64,000 nt of DNA, taken from assembly GCA_034401795.1 (NCBI GenBank), contig CM067367.1:28721916-28785915 (forward strand), in the 5' to 3' direction. Position numbers and translations under genes: made by a program. Of this stretch, positions 1 to 10,839 are shown piece by piece (within the stretch, counting starts at the first letter, position 1; each line of letters opens with the position of its first letter). The notes beneath the pieces are model-generated. The model had not been told where the DNA came from and searched no databases. It was given only the letters and a program-made list of their open reading frames with translations. This stretch comes from Chaetoderma sp. LZ-2023a. Lineage: Eukaryota > Mollusca > Caudofoveata > Chaetodermatida > Chaetodermatidae.

Positions 1-339
1 TCAGCTACGTAGTTAGCTGACTGGTCAGTTACAGAGACGTACTTAGGGTTAACTTTGTTATATTTTATTATAATACTTCTCTCTTAGGAATCGATTGTAG
101 TTAGGTAGAATAGGTTTAGTATAGGTAAGCGACACGTGACTAGAATTTGGAATTATATGTGTAAACTATAGGATTAAGAAAGTTCAGTAAACGAGTCATC
201 ATTAATAGAATACAGCATTGTGTCATCCATTCCACCCATCTCCGCTAGAAGGAAGATCCCGGTCGGTACGCGGGTTGAGACGGTGGCGAGCTAAATCCCC
301 ATCAGAACCACCGAACGGGACCACCTGTCGTATAACCAC
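1..339. other. Unassigned sequence at window start
   Basis: I see no coding signal, RNA gene or clear repeat here. The stretch near 230-330 vaguely recalls a decayed HC element left end (CCACCCATCTCC), but this is too weak to call. Confidence 0.3.
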
Positions 340-514
340 CGGTACCATAAAAGACATACAATTCATACAACCTGACGAACGTTAAAGTGTCTAAGGCGAA
401 CTAAATCGAGTCATTCATGACGTCATGATTATGATATCATCCTACACGTCACGTAGTTGATTGTGACGCCATGTGACGTCATATGATGGATGGATAACCT
501 GGAAAGGTCAATTG
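340..514 (+). mobile_element. HC element fragment (CRE-rich right half)
   Basis: This matches the right half of the HC elements described at 1432-1818: GACATACAATTC, then a run with two TGACGTCA octamers and near-matches, ending in GATGGATGGATA and the terminal TGGAAAGGTCAATTG. The central hairpin and the left half are missing. Non-coding. Confidence 0.7.
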
Positions 515-1019
515 GTAACTTGACTACATTTACTGAAGTAACTGTAATCTGCGTAATTTGTAGTAAGGTGAGGCTTGTTATATGGGGGCATGATGTGAAT
601 AGCGTGGCATGTTATACAAGGGATGTACGATTAACCCTTTAATGCCTAAATCTGGTAAAAATATATCAAAATATTTGCTTATTGAATGTCCATTCGCAGG
701 CCAAGAGAAGGCTATTCTTTCAATTTACCGTTAGAATGACTGGCTCTGTTATCGAGCCAATCATCCGAGTCGTAAATTTTTTTAAAATAACGTTCTCTTG
801 CCCCGCAAATGAACATTTCTCAGGACCACTACAGAGGCTGGTTTTGACAAACCTCGCCGTGAAAGAGCTAAACCAAACCTGTTAGATCACAATGCATTTT
901 TCATGATTTTTAACAATTTAAATTTGACTAAAATGATATCTAAAAAACGGTTGATTTTAATTCTTTAAACGGGGTTTATGGAGAAAGGTATGCTACTATA
1001 CGTACATCATATTGTCAAC
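515..1019. other. Unassigned intergenic sequence
   Basis: AT-rich, with no supported gene or repeat. A 67-codon open frame at 682-885 has no recognisable motif and is treated as chance. Confidence 0.4.
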
Positions 1020-1112
1020 CATCGTCCTATCGCACGGTCTCGCCCTCCCACTAACGCTCTCGTATCGAGTCGAACGGCGAAGCGATGTGAGTGGGCGTAT
1101 GTTAGTGCGATG
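1020..1112 (+). mobile_element. 93 bp MITE (family S), 9 bp target duplication
   Basis: The element starts CATCGTCCTAT and ends TTAGTGCGATG, giving imperfect terminal inverted repeats (CATCG...CGATG). It is flanked on both sides by the 9-mer ATTGTCAAC (1011-1019 and 1113-1121), a target-site duplication. Related copies lie at 2009-2091 and 10741-10839. Too short to code for anything; presumably moved in trans by an unknown transposase. The 9 bp duplication would suit Mutator-like or Merlin-like enzymes, which is inference only. Confidence 0.75.
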
Positions 1113-1431
1113 ATTGTCAACTGACTGTCCGATACACTCGCCGTACATTAATAATGGAAACATATGAAAATTACCAATTCTACAATGGCGGATATATTTT
1201 TATGAACATCAAGTAAATCTTCTTAGGCTTTTCTTGTATACATTTCCTATCTCTAGTCACGTCCTCTGCCGCTCTACCGACATTGGAACTCGCTGTGTAG
1301 CTGGACGTATCGCCTGTCAGTCCTATTGGAACTTGGAAGGTGTGTGGATTCGTAGTTCTAATATCCACATGAAAGTCAAGATGCAAATATAGGATAGTAC
1401 ATATGTTTCCATAATGATATAGGCCTTCAAT
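1113..1431. other. Unassigned intergenic sequence
   Basis: No gene, RNA or repeat recognised between the S MITE and the first complete HC element. Confidence 0.4.
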
Positions 1432-1818
1432 GGATCTTTCCAAGTTATCCATCCATCATATGACGTCATAATCAACTAATAGACGTGTAAGATGAGGTCA
1501 TAATCACGATGCTATGAATGACTCGATATAGTCCGTCTTTAACGCTTGATTGCCCGACACGTTGCACGAATTGTATGTCTTTACCATTTAATACATATTC
1601 TGTTGAATATTTTGAAACTAATATGACTGGGGGCTGTTGCTGCCATAGGCAGCAACAGCCCCCAGTCAAATTAGTTTCAAAATATTTAACAGCTTACTGT
1701 AAAGCTTTCTAGAAATTGGTATTCAGGGAGTTCAGAGATCGATCAATCCCAACACGGACGAGGTGTGGGTGAAGCCTAGATAGATATGGGCGGGGCATAG
1801 CTAAAACTGGAAAGGTCC
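1432..1818 (-). mobile_element. HC element, complete copy (hairpin + CRE MITE)
   Basis: This is the reference copy of the family most common in this window. Terminal inverted repeats are GGATCTTTCCA and TGGAAAGGTCC; comparing copies gives a consensus near CAATKGACCTTTCCA. Reading on the minus strand: TAGCTATGCCCCGCCCATCT..., a conserved CTCCACCC...CGTGTTGGG block, a near-perfect palindrome (1600-1692, arms about 45 bp, centre CCATAGG), GTTTATTAAAT, GACATACAATTCGT, a TGACGTCA-containing tract and the second terminus. There is no reading frame, so it is presumably non-autonomous. The target duplication could not be resolved because flanking bases resemble the termini. Confidence 0.85.
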
Positions 1819-1934
1819 GTTGCAACCGCTGGGCAGCTCCAAAAGCACACTTAAGCAAACTTGATGCATGTCACCGCAAACATCTGCAAACCATTATAAA
1901 TCATCGCTGGCCACAGTCTTATATTAAATACGAC

Positions 1935-2008
1935 TTTCTATAAATTGTTCAGAGATCCATTCAACCCAACACGGACGAGGTGTGGGTGGAGCTTAGATAG
2001 AGATGGGC
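1935..2008 (-). mobile_element. HC element fragment
   Basis: Only the block around CCCAACACGGACGAGGTGTGG and GCTTAGATAGAGATGGGC remains. It stops exactly where the S MITE at 2009 begins and does not resume beyond it. Confidence 0.6.
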
Positions 2009-2091
2009 CATCGTCCTATTGCACGATCCTCGCCCTCCCGCTACGTTCCCGTATAGAGTAGCTATGTGAGTGGGTGTATGTTAGTACGATG
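2009..2091 (+). mobile_element. 83 bp S-family MITE
   Basis: Second copy of the element at 1020: CATCGTCCTATTGCACG ... GTTAGTACGATG. No flanking duplication is visible, which fits its position at the broken end of an HC fragment. Confidence 0.7.
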
Positions 2092-2830
2092 ACTTTCACG
2101 ATGTTGTGCGCGATCTCTCACGAGCTGCCACACATCGTAGCAGGGTGGAGGATGGTACAAGCATGGTGGTTTGCACGACCATGTTACGACTATGCTGCGA
2201 CCATGTTAGGACCTTATTATGAAAACACAATGAAATTAGTAGGACTTTATTACGAGGTTAACGAGGTTAACACGAAATATAAGTTCGCTCGTGTAGATCT
2301 GACGTAATCGTCGACTCACAACGCGATCGCCTCGTGGTATCACGTGGTCGGCTCGTGTTGCGCTCGCGTTATGCTCGTGCTGAACTCTTGACTAACTCGC
2401 GATGGTCGTGTCCATGTCGGAGCTAGGTCGTGATACGTCGTAGTAAGCTCAGCATACATCGTGTTACTTCGTGGAAACCTCGTGTTGACCTCGTATTAAG
2501 TTCGATGTCTAATTCGTAACAATATCGCATCTTGGCGTTTTTGTGGGAACATTCCATGATAACTGCGTTTCAATCGTGACTGACTCCTGCTTGACTCGTG
2601 CCTGACTCGAGTAGCTCTTGATAAGCTCGTGTTGAACTCTTGACCACATCGTGCCTACATCGTGTAGCATCATGGCAAAACTTGATCACGATGTCGATAC
2701 GAGTTAAACACGCTGAATACGAGCTCATCACGGACTATGCCGACCAAAACACGAGTATAACACGAACTGACAATAAAACTGTCACTTCGCGTAACCAATC
2801 TTTTAACACTCCCAGAAATTCGGCAGTTGA
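2092..2830. repeat. Degenerate short-period TCGTG repeat
   Basis: From about 2270 to 2680 the plus strand repeats words such as CTCGTGTTGAC, CTCGTATTAAG and CTCGTGCTGAA at a loose spacing of about 10-12 bp. From about 2690 to 2790 the same word appears reversed (ACACGAGTATAACACGA). Open frames across it (2074-2307, 2640-2846) look like by-products of the periodicity. It reads as an old minisatellite with an inverted arm. Confidence 0.55.
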
Positions 2831-2997
2831 ATACGCTTTCCAATGATGTATGACTTAAATAATATAATGAGTGTATTTTATCATAGGAACGGTTTAAATT
2901 GCGGTGTATTTTAGTGCAATAGTAACCCAATGCTGGTCAGCTGCTTGTTGACCGGGTTACCGGCCAGCATGTCTGCTCCGAGTGTTAATTTATGGAT

Positions 2998-3300
2998 GGC
3001 GGACGATCTCTGAACTCCCTGACTATCAATTACCAGAAAACTATGCAGGTAATCTATTGAATATGTTGGTACTAATTTGACTGGGTGCTATTGCTGCCTA
3101 TGGCGTCCAGTTAAATTAGTTTCAAAATATTCAACAGCATGTCTATTAAATAATAGACACAATTCGTACAACGTGTCGGACTATTAAGAGTTGAAGACGG
3201 GCCAAATAAAATCATTTATGACGTAATGATTATGACGTCATCATACACGCCGCTTAGCTGATTATGACGCCAGATGATAGGTGGATGCTCTGAACATGTG
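2998..3300 (+). mobile_element. HC element, 5'-truncated
   Basis: Begins in the GATCTCTGAACTCCCTGAC block. The hairpin (3054-3137) has lost most of its apical right arm. The CRE tract has one TGACGTCA plus near-matches, and the end is GGTGGATGCTCTGAACATG, a diverged terminus. Confidence 0.75.
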
Positions 3301-3341
3301 AATTGTCAATCAACTATCAGGCATAAGGACCTAGACTACTA

Positions 3342-3342
<1 letters not shown>

Positions 3343-3436
<94 letters not shown>

Positions 3437-3458
3437 ATTATTATTATTATTATTATTA
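3343..3458. repeat. (ATT)n microsatellite
   Basis: About 115 bp of ATT with two interruptions. It creates meaningless Ile/Tyr runs in translation. Confidence 0.95.
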
Positions 3459-4061
3459 GGCCTATTACCAGCAATAACATTATTATTTACATACCTTTTC
3501 TAGGGGGGAACAATTACTGAACTTATAAAAAAATTAACGGCACCTCTGTTGTTTCAAGCTTCTAACTTCTGACTGACTTTCGTCTTCAGCTTTGAACGTT
3601 TGGTTATTTTCCACAGTTTACACAACTCTATGTCCCGAGGCGATCCGGGCTAAGCGGATAAATGTATCCCCCGAAGAATTACATTTGACACGCTTGAGGA
3701 AGTAAAAATTTCATTTATTTTATGTTTTCGAAGCGGATGTTTATTAATGCGTTTCATTGGTTCTGAGACAGTTCATAAGGTGCACCATGAGATATGCAGA
3801 TTGTCATTTATCATTATCGACAGATAGAAATCATATGCATGCCTCAAGGCAGCCATGATGTCTGTGATACACAGGTAAGCCAAAGTCAGTCAATGTCGGT
3901 GTGAACTTGCTGCGGAATTTGACCGGTCATACCTTATCGCCTGGAATCATACACGCTATAGGACCTATATACAATGTAATCTTTGGCGGTGCAATGACGT
4001 GGTTATTTAAGACAACCCTCATTGACTTCTATTAAAATACAACGTGTCTTTAAAAGCATGT
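3459..4061. other. Unassigned intergenic sequence
   Basis: No supported gene or repeat. Confidence 0.4.
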
Positions 4062-4232
4062 GCGTGCGTGCGAACGTGCGCGCGTGCGTGCGTGCATACG
4101 TACGTACGTGCGTTCGTGAGTGTGTGCATACGTGCGTGTGTGCGTGCGTGAGTGCGTGCATACGTACGTGTATGCCAGGGTTCGCGCGTGCGTGCGTGAA
4201 TGCGTGCGTGCGTGTGTGAGTGCACGCATGCG
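4062..4232. repeat. (TGCG)/(TACG) microsatellite
   Basis: Imperfect tetranucleotide repeat, mostly TGCG mixed with TACG and TGTG. A similar composite tract lies at 49934-50112. Overlapping open frames in all phases are artefacts of the repeat. Confidence 0.9.
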
Positions 4233-4499
4233 AGCGTGTGCGAAATTGCATGAGTTCCCGTGCCGGAGAAACGGCTGTTGAAAGAAAGAGTGTAACTGGG
4301 ATGGGTGCGGTGATGAATGAGTGAACATGGTAGATCAACCGACTGGTAGGTGGACCGACTAACAGTGAAGGGGTGGGTGGCCAAATGAGCGGATCAATTT
4401 CAAGTCCATCTTACAAATAAGCCCTTTACTATTTTGAAACTAAGCTGATATGCGAATGAACTGCGTACTTGGTGATAAAAGCATCAAATTTCAGTTAAG

Positions 4500-4700
4500 C
4501 CCGCCAGCCAGCCAGCCAGCCAGCCCTCCCGCTATCCCATCCACTAGGCCGCACGCCCAATGAACGGGAACCCGCCCCTGCACCCCCCCCCCCCCGCCCG
4601 ATAGCCCACCCACCCCGAACGCACGCGCTCACGCTACCCACCCACCCTCCCGCTAGCCCGCCCGATAGCCAGCCTGCCCTCCCGCCCGCCCGCGGTCACT
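4500..4700. repeat. C-rich low-complexity tract
   Basis: CCAGCCAGCCAG-type repeats, a run of 13 or more C near 4585, and CCCGCCCGATAGCC words. Almost no G runs on this strand, so the minus strand has strong G-quadruplex potential. Confidence 0.85.
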
Positions 4701-5067
4701 CCCAGCGCGTACACACACACAACTGTGAAGGAGCGGCGGAGGCAACGCAGAAATTCGGCATTACAGACAGCGTCCTCTGGGTGTTCTCGAGTATTGAACA
4801 AATCAAGCGAAGTAAACCTAACCGATCTTACAAACCAGCAAGAGTTTGTTCCCCTGGCTGGACTGTCAAACTACCCTGACCCGTGTTTTCGAAAACATGA
4901 ATATAATGACAAACTTGTCTAGAACTGACACTGGTCGTATCCATCATGAAACGTCACAGATGGTTGATCGCATAATGCACGCATTTGCTGTGGTAAATTG
5001 CCGCACCATCGCTTTCTGATTGCACACGCCAATCCGCTTGAAACATACACACCCACACACGCAAGCA

Positions 5068-5470
5068 CGAGTGGAGCAGAGTGGAGTGGCGTGGGATGGA
5101 GGGGGGTGTAAGGTGGTGGGGAGGTGTGGGTGAGTGGAGAAGAGTCGGTTTGGCGGGTCGGTGAGTGGGTTGGGTGGAGTGGAATGGCAGTGGTGGTGGG
5201 TGCGTGCGTTGGGTTGTGTGGATGGTGTGGGTGGGTGATGTGTTGGTGGGGGTGGCGTGTTGAGCGGAATGGTGTGTTGTGAAGTGCTGGGAGCGGAATT
5301 GGCTGGTATGCGTGCGTGAGTGAGTGCGTGCGTGTCTGGTTGGGTGGATGGGAGGTGTGTGAATAGTGAACGATGGGAGGTGTGTGAATAGTGAACGAGC
5401 GAGAGAATGTGCGAGGGCGCGAGCAGGTGGATGAGAGAGCGACGAGTGAGTGAGAGAATGGGTAGGTTGG
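5068..5470. repeat. G/T-rich low-complexity tract with a short tandem duplication
   Basis: GGTGGG, GGAGG and GTGGG words dominate the plus strand, the opposite skew to the tract at 4500-4700. A 25 bp unit beginning GATGGGAGGTGTG is duplicated at about 5348-5397. No coding potential seen. Confidence 0.8.
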
Positions 5471-5568
5471 AGGTTCAGGGGATATGTATCAATTTTGATG
5501 GCTCATAATGGGTCCCTGACAGGCCAATGATTTACAGTAGCGCGGTGCTTCTGTCCTGCGACATACTT

Positions 5569-5666
5569 CCCAGATAACGCAGCTTACTGGGCCGATGCCG
5601 TGCCGATACTTTGAGTGTCGGCCTGGTATCAGCCCGGCATCGGCTCAGTAAGCTGCGTTATCAGGG
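5569..5666. mobile_element. ~98 bp palindromic MITE (family Q)
   Basis: Arms GATAACGCAGCTTACTGGG and CAGTAAGCTGCGTTATC form a long imperfect hairpin that continues through GCCGATGCC. Flanks CCCA/AGGG extend the symmetry. A second copy lies at 50546-50644 with a different centre. Non-coding. Target duplication not certain. Confidence 0.75.
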
Positions 5667-6428
5667 TTGAGGCAGCAAGCAGTGCATTTTCAAAGCAAAT
5701 TTTACTGGGCGACATTGATCATTGGAGTGTGTGAGAGTGGTAACTCGTTACCCCTCTCTTTGGCGGTGGGGGTGGGGGGGCGGGGAGTTTGCAAATTAGA
5801 TGCTCTGGGAAGCCATTTCCCGCATTCTGAGTGACAAACAACACCATCAACACACTGCGCACAAATCCAGATTTGCTTGAACTGATGTGCAAGATTGTTA
5901 ATTATAGTTATCACCAAGGCATACATGTAATTAACATTTTTATGCATCAGCTTACGCAAATCTGACTTTGAGTGCAATAGACCGAATGATGACTGAATTA
6001 CATCATTTGTGGGTGAATCATTCAATCCCGTATCTATTGCCATTGTACATTGTGATTGTGTTCGACTAATCGGCAGTATTTTCACATTGTTATGCGGAAT
6101 GCCTGCTAGTAGCCCGATGGAGAGTGGTGAAATAGCTACTATAGTAATTATTATAGCAAAAATGCTAATAAAATTCAATGTATTTATGCAACAGACAGAG
6201 TTACATAGAACAAATACAGGTAAACCTATCTATTGCGCCGACTTTTTCACGCCAAAAAGTGATTTCAATAAGCAAGTGAATGTTGAATACAAATCATTTA
6301 CCATTGTAAATGGCTGTTGGCAGTGATGGGGTGGGGACACAACTTCACACAAGATGATAATTCTTTAAGAAGAGTGGTCCTACGATCGCCTGTCTTAAAG
6401 ACCCGTCGTCTTACATCCCCAAAAGCAA
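5667..6428. other. Unassigned sequence
   Basis: Two long open frames overlap here on opposite strands (5702-6178 minus, 6009-6326 plus). Neither shows a recognisable domain, and the minus one starts with a hydrophobic stretch (ISIFAIIITIVAIS) that is an AT-rich translation. I do not call a gene. Confidence 0.4.
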
Positions 6429-6716
6429 TACACCTTTCCAGAGCATCCATCCATCATCTGACCTCGTATGACGTAATAATGATGTAGAATTGTATGTCTT
6501 TGTAATTCATTGCTATTTAATAAACATGCTGTTGAATATTTTGAAACTAATTTGACTTGGCGCAGTTGTTGCTTTAGGCAGTAACAGCACCAGTCAAATT
6601 AGTTTCTAAATATTCAACAGCTTACACGTGTAGTTGTCTGGGAAATGATATCACGTGTGTTCAGAGATTGATTCCAACACGAACGAGGTGTGGGTGGAAC
6701 TTAGATAGAGATGGGG
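6429..6716 (-). mobile_element. HC element with shortened CRE tract
   Basis: Starts CACCTTTCCAGAGCATCC, has one TGACGTAA-like site, the full hairpin (6529-6620) and the CCAACACGAACGAGGTGTGG block, then ends at GATAGAGATGGGGC without the distal terminus. The hairpin apex reads TTGTTGCTTTAGGCAGTAA, with some mismatches. Confidence 0.75.
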
Positions 6717-7012
6717 CACAAACGTGTTTAACCCATTCTATATTATTAGACAGCATAAGAGCTCAAATATGTATGTATTCATAAGTAAAAGTTGAAAATG
6801 CCTTGTCGCCCAGTAGTTAAAAATTTCATTCACTAAGCGACAAACTTTGTTGACTGGGCGACATAAATGTCGCCCAGTCATATAGTTAAAAATGCACTGG
6901 CAGCAAGTGTGTACTTAACTGTAACGAACACTTGCATTTGAGGACAAACGTTGATGGTTCCTTAAGATGATAGTGATACGTCTTAAGGAACCACAACCAA
7001 TGGATGAATCCA

Positions 7013-7345
7013 CTATTAGCTATGCCCCGCCCATCTCTAGCTATGTTCCGTCTACGCATTGCAGGTGTTAGGTTAGATCGAACCCTGAACACCTTTAATC
7101 TCAATTTCCAGAAAACTATGCATGTAAGCTGTTGAATATTTTGAAACTAATGTGACTGTTGCTGCCATGGATATTCAATAGAATGGTTATTAAGGAGTAA
7201 AGACATACAATTAGTATATTAAAAGAGCATGACAGACTTAGTAGCTACGTCATTCATTATGCACTTTGATTGCGACGTCAGCCTACATGTGACGTAATTA
7301 ATTATGACGTCATATACTTTATCGGAAGATTGGATTCATCTATTG
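7013..7345 (+). mobile_element. HC element, subfamily II, collapsed hairpin
   Basis: Has the TAGCTATGCCCCGCCCATCT left block and the GACGTCAGCCTACATGTGACG right block typical of a second subfamily, also seen at 45.3 and 49.6 kb. The hairpin (about 7127-7180) keeps its left arm but most of the right arm is deleted. Confidence 0.75.
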
Positions 7346-8211
7346 GCTCCAATGGCTATTTAACATAGCAGATTAGTCGTATTCATCGACCACGTGTCTT
7401 TAAGGATAGACTTGACGTTATGAGGAACAACATGAATAATTTGCGTTCGACGCTCTGGTAGTCAGTGAAACAAGGGGCGTAATCGAACTCGTCTACCAGT
7501 GAGTGTTTAACCATCCGGAGTTCGCTCCCCTTTGTGAATAGAGCATTGCAGAAATACCGGGTAATGCGTGAAGATCTTCGTTTTCATGATTAGGAATCTA
7601 GTACCTGACACATGCGCACGTGGGGTGGGTGGTGGTTATAGAGATAGGAACGAGTTGGAACAACTGTTAATGATAACTGGCCTGAAGGTAGAGATACAAG
7701 AGCAATCCCTCCCGTTTTTGTCATACTGTATAAAGTTTTCGGATTTTCCGATTTTTTACGGGGTTTCGGATTTTTGTTATTTTACGGGATCATACCCAAT
7801 GTTGTAGAATGTTAGCGTAGGGTCACATCCTGTCACGTGTTCAAATGTCAGCTAAATCGGATCAGCAGTTTCCACGATATCCACAGATCCAAAATTTCAT
7901 TCGATCCGTTCAGGTTTCACTGATTCGGACCACGGCCAAAGTCTAAACATCCTCTTGCACCGTAAGTTCCTTCATCGTATCAAAATTTGAGCCAAATCGG
8001 ATCAATATTTTTTTTAGATACAGCTCCGGACAGGTAGGCAGCCAGGCAGGCAGGCAGAGACCCGATCGGAATAGACTCTTCCCATGACGGGGCAAGGCTA
8101 ACAACTTCCAATTTAGCTTCGCAGCATTTGGCCCTTATCCTCATCACTCCTTCCATTATTTCTTCTTTAGTCGTGTACCAATGAATGAAAGATGGGTATG
8201 CTCTGTGTCAC
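7346..8211. other. Unassigned sequence with old repeat traces
   Basis: At 7840-8010 the phrase AGCTAAATCGGATCA / AGCCAAATCGGATCA recurs about 150 bp apart, and GGCAGGCAGGCAG lies near 8040. These look like remnants of another degenerate ~150 bp tandem repeat. No gene. Confidence 0.4.
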
Positions 8212-8552
8212 AATAGAGAGATCCGACCTTTCACTCAAGTATATGACGTCATAATCAATTACGTCACATGTTGGCTGATGTCGTAATCAAACTGCGTAAT
8301 GAATGACTTATCTAGCTCCGTCGTGGCATTTAAAAGCCCGTCACGTGTACGAATTGTATGTCTTTGAAGGAGTTACTATTTAATAAACATTCTGCTGAAT
8401 ATTTTGAAACAAATTTAAATGGCCGCCGTTGTTGCCATAGCCAGCAACGGCGCCCAGTCAAATTAGTTTCAATATATTCAACAGCTTACCAGTGTAGTTA
8501 CTGTTACCTTGAAAATGGGATTCTGATATAAGAATTCATAGTCCAAAATATA

Positions 8553-10231
8553 CACCTAAAAAAAAAGTAAGTCCCCCCCCCCCATAATATGGTCTAATTT
8601 TTTTCTAAGATATATATCTGATTGTAATAAAAATTCTCACAGGGGAGTAGTGCCACTATAGCGCCAAAAAAGAGAAATCGATTACCTCATAAGGTCAGTC
8701 AAGCCAGACCGAGCACACACTAAATGCAATAGTGGTCCATGTAAAAAATTTGCGAAATTGGACATGGCCTTTGCCAGAGAAATATCACTGAATCTGTCAC
8801 TAGTTGTGCATAGAGTAACGTGTTCGCAGTTCTGGGCTTCAATAATGCCACGTTTATCAAACTAGGATAGGGCAATTGCCATTGGTCTTCTGGAGGCCAA
8901 TTTCGGTGTGAAGCAAGTTGCGCGTAGAATGGGTGTTACCCCAAAAGCAATAAGAAAGTTGTGTCCAAATTACCAACCGAGTGGCAGACCAATGGCCACA
9001 ACGCAACATCAAAATCATTTCATTACAAACATAGCATTTCGAAACAGAATGTCAACCACACGCGCCATCAGGGATCAGCTACACGCAGCTGCTGGAGCTG
9101 GAGCCAGAAGAATCAGTGATCAAACGGTGAGAAACCATCTCCGTGTTGCTGGACTGCATGCTCGACGCCTGGTCAAGAGGCCAGCCTTGTCATTACGCCA
9201 TAAACAAGCATGGCTTGAATGGGCCAGAGACCACGTACGCTGGACAAGGCAGCAGTGGGCAAACGTCATGCTTAGTGATGAGACGCGCGCCTGCCTTCGC
9301 CACGTTGATGGAAGGTCTCGTATTTGGCGTCGTGGTGGTGAACAATATGCTGAATGTTGTGTGCAGCCTACCACAGCATTTGGGGGAGGAAGTGTGATGG
9401 TGTGGGCAGAGATCAGCGCAAGAAGAAAAACCAAACTTATTCCAATCAATGGTAACCTTAATGCCAAGCGCTATCTTGCCGAAGTCCTGGAGCCACATGT
9501 ACTGCCGTATGCTACTGCCATAGGTGATGGTTTTGTGTTCATGGATGACATTGCACGTCCGCACCGGACAAGAATTGTGAATGACTTTCTTACTAACCAT
9601 GGTATCGAGAGGATCGTGTGGCCAGCAAACTCGCCAGATCTGAACCCAATAGAACATTTGTGGGACCAATTAAAGAGAGCGGTATACCGGCGAGTGACTG
9701 ACGTCACTGTCCTTTGTGACATCTATCAGCTGTTGTAGGAGTAGTGGATGGCGATCCCACAACATCGGATCACCCGCCTCATCAACAGCATGAGAGCACA
9801 TTGCAATAATGTGATAGAGAAAAATGGTGGATACACTCATTATTAAATGTGATCAAGTCCTTTGTTGGCAGTTTATGATGTAACACGTCTTTTGACATTT
9901 TGAAATGAAATCTATTATGGTTTACAAGTAATGAAATTAATGGATAGTCAATACTGTTACCTAAAAATCTGTATTCTACACTCTAACTGTTGTTATGATT
10001 CTATTGTTACTGAATAAAATCTGTATTGTTTGTTCTCTGCAATTTTTGAAATGGGTCAATTTTGCATTTAGCGTAAGTGCATTGAGGCAAAACACGACAT
10101 ATGGGATAAGCTTCATCGCTGATTGTTGCCATAGTCGAACTAATGATCTGTGCGAAATTTCTTTACAATTAGATACATCTTTTAGAAAACATTGGCCAAT
10201 ATTTAGGGGGGGACTTACTTCTTTTGAGGTG
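8553..10231 (+). mobile_element. Tc1-like DNA transposon, 1679 bp
   Basis: Terminal inverted repeats start CACCTMAAAARAAGTAAGTC followed by a C run, and TA dinucleotides flank both ends (8551-8552, 10232-10233), the hallmark of Tc1/mariner insertion. The single coding region is described separately. Length is normal for the superfamily. The insertion lies in an HC element, so it is younger than that copy. Confidence 0.9.
8845..9846 (+). pseudogene. Tc1-like transposase, inactivated
   Basis: A cut-and-paste transposase of the DDE family. The likely original start is the ATG at 8845 (MPRLSN...), but TAG follows at 8863-8865; the longest open part runs from 8908. Residues resembling the paired helix-turn-helix DNA-binding region (RMGVTPKAIRKL, RISDQTVRNHL) precede the catalytic core. 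The catalytic acids are visible: LSDET (first D), FMDDIARPH (second D; the usual Asn of the DNARPH signature is Ile) and NPIEHLWDQL (E). Two more stops at 9736-9738 and 9742-9744 cut off a recognisable C-terminal end (RLINSM...GGYTHY) that finishes at 9844-9846. With three in-frame stops over 333 codons it cannot make full-length enzyme. No frameshift was needed to read it. Confidence 0.92.
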
Positions 10232-10325
10232 TATATATAAATCGATCCCAATACCGGCAACACAAACAAGAATATGGGCGGAGCTTAGTTAGAAAGGGGC
10301 GTGGCATAGCTAGAAATGGATTTCT

Positions 10326-10740
10326 ATGCGCGTTCCCGTCAACCTATATAGTAACTGCCGCCTTCGTGAAATGTAACATTCACCGTGTAGTCTGGTTTCT
10401 AGATTGACGCTTGTAATGCTGCACTCAGTATTAGAATTCTTTGTATTTTCGAAACGTTGTTGCTGAAAGACGCTGCGGCCATCGGGAGCAATATTATTCT
10501 CATAATGTACTCTATTTATCTTGCTATACATTGTTATGTGTAGGATATATTAGTAGAGTGTTGCTCAGGAGTGCAATGGTTACATTGTGTAGTCAGGTAA
10601 TTTGCATTGATCGATGTTAGTTTAGCTAGGTGGTTTGCTTTGATATGTTAATGAGCAAGTTCTCCAGTTTATATCTCGGTACCTGTCAAATATTGTCAGT
10701 TTGCAGATTGTTAAATTTTATACGTGTGCCTTGGTACGCG
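10326..10740. other. Unassigned intergenic sequence
   Basis: No supported gene or repeat. Confidence 0.4.
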
Positions 10741-10839
10741 CATCGTCCTATTGCACGCGTCTTACTCTTCCACTCTGCTCCCGTCTCGAGTACCCCACAT
10801 ACAGCGTAGCTATATGAGTGGGCTTATGTTAGTACGATG
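10741..10839 (+). mobile_element. 99 bp S-family MITE, 9 bp target duplication
   Basis: CATCGTCCTATTGCACGCG ... TTAGTACGATG. Flanked by TGGTACGCG (10732-10740) and TGGTACGTG (10840-10848), a 9 bp duplication with one mismatch. Confirms the boundaries inferred at 1020-1112. Confidence 0.75.

Larger units (their letters stand above)
8212..10325 (-). mobile_element. HC element, subfamily II, split by a Tc1-like insertion
   Basis: The left piece (8212-8552) carries the CRE tract, the GACATACAATTC complement and the hairpin (8392-8484). The right piece (10232-10325) resumes with AAATCGATCCCAATACC and ends GGCATAGCTAGAAATGGA. The junction sequence matches the uninterrupted stretch at 49750-49815 (TTGAAAATGGGATTCTGA ... 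AAATCGACTCC), so the Tc1-like element is clearly nested inside. Confidence 0.8.

Noticed and set aside
4003..4384. Several overlapping His/Thr/Arg-rich frames on both strands
   Set aside because: All lie across the TGCG microsatellite, and none has a conserved domain.
5702..6178. 158-codon minus-strand frame with hydrophobic start
   Set aside because: No recognisable domain, overlaps an opposite frame of similar quality, and composition follows local AT bias.
7568..7807. 79-codon plus frame
   Set aside because: No motif; overlaps degenerate repeat sequence; likely chance.
9120..9669. Open frames antisense or out of frame inside the transposase
   Set aside because: They are shadows of the Tc1-like transposase frame, which explains the sequence better.
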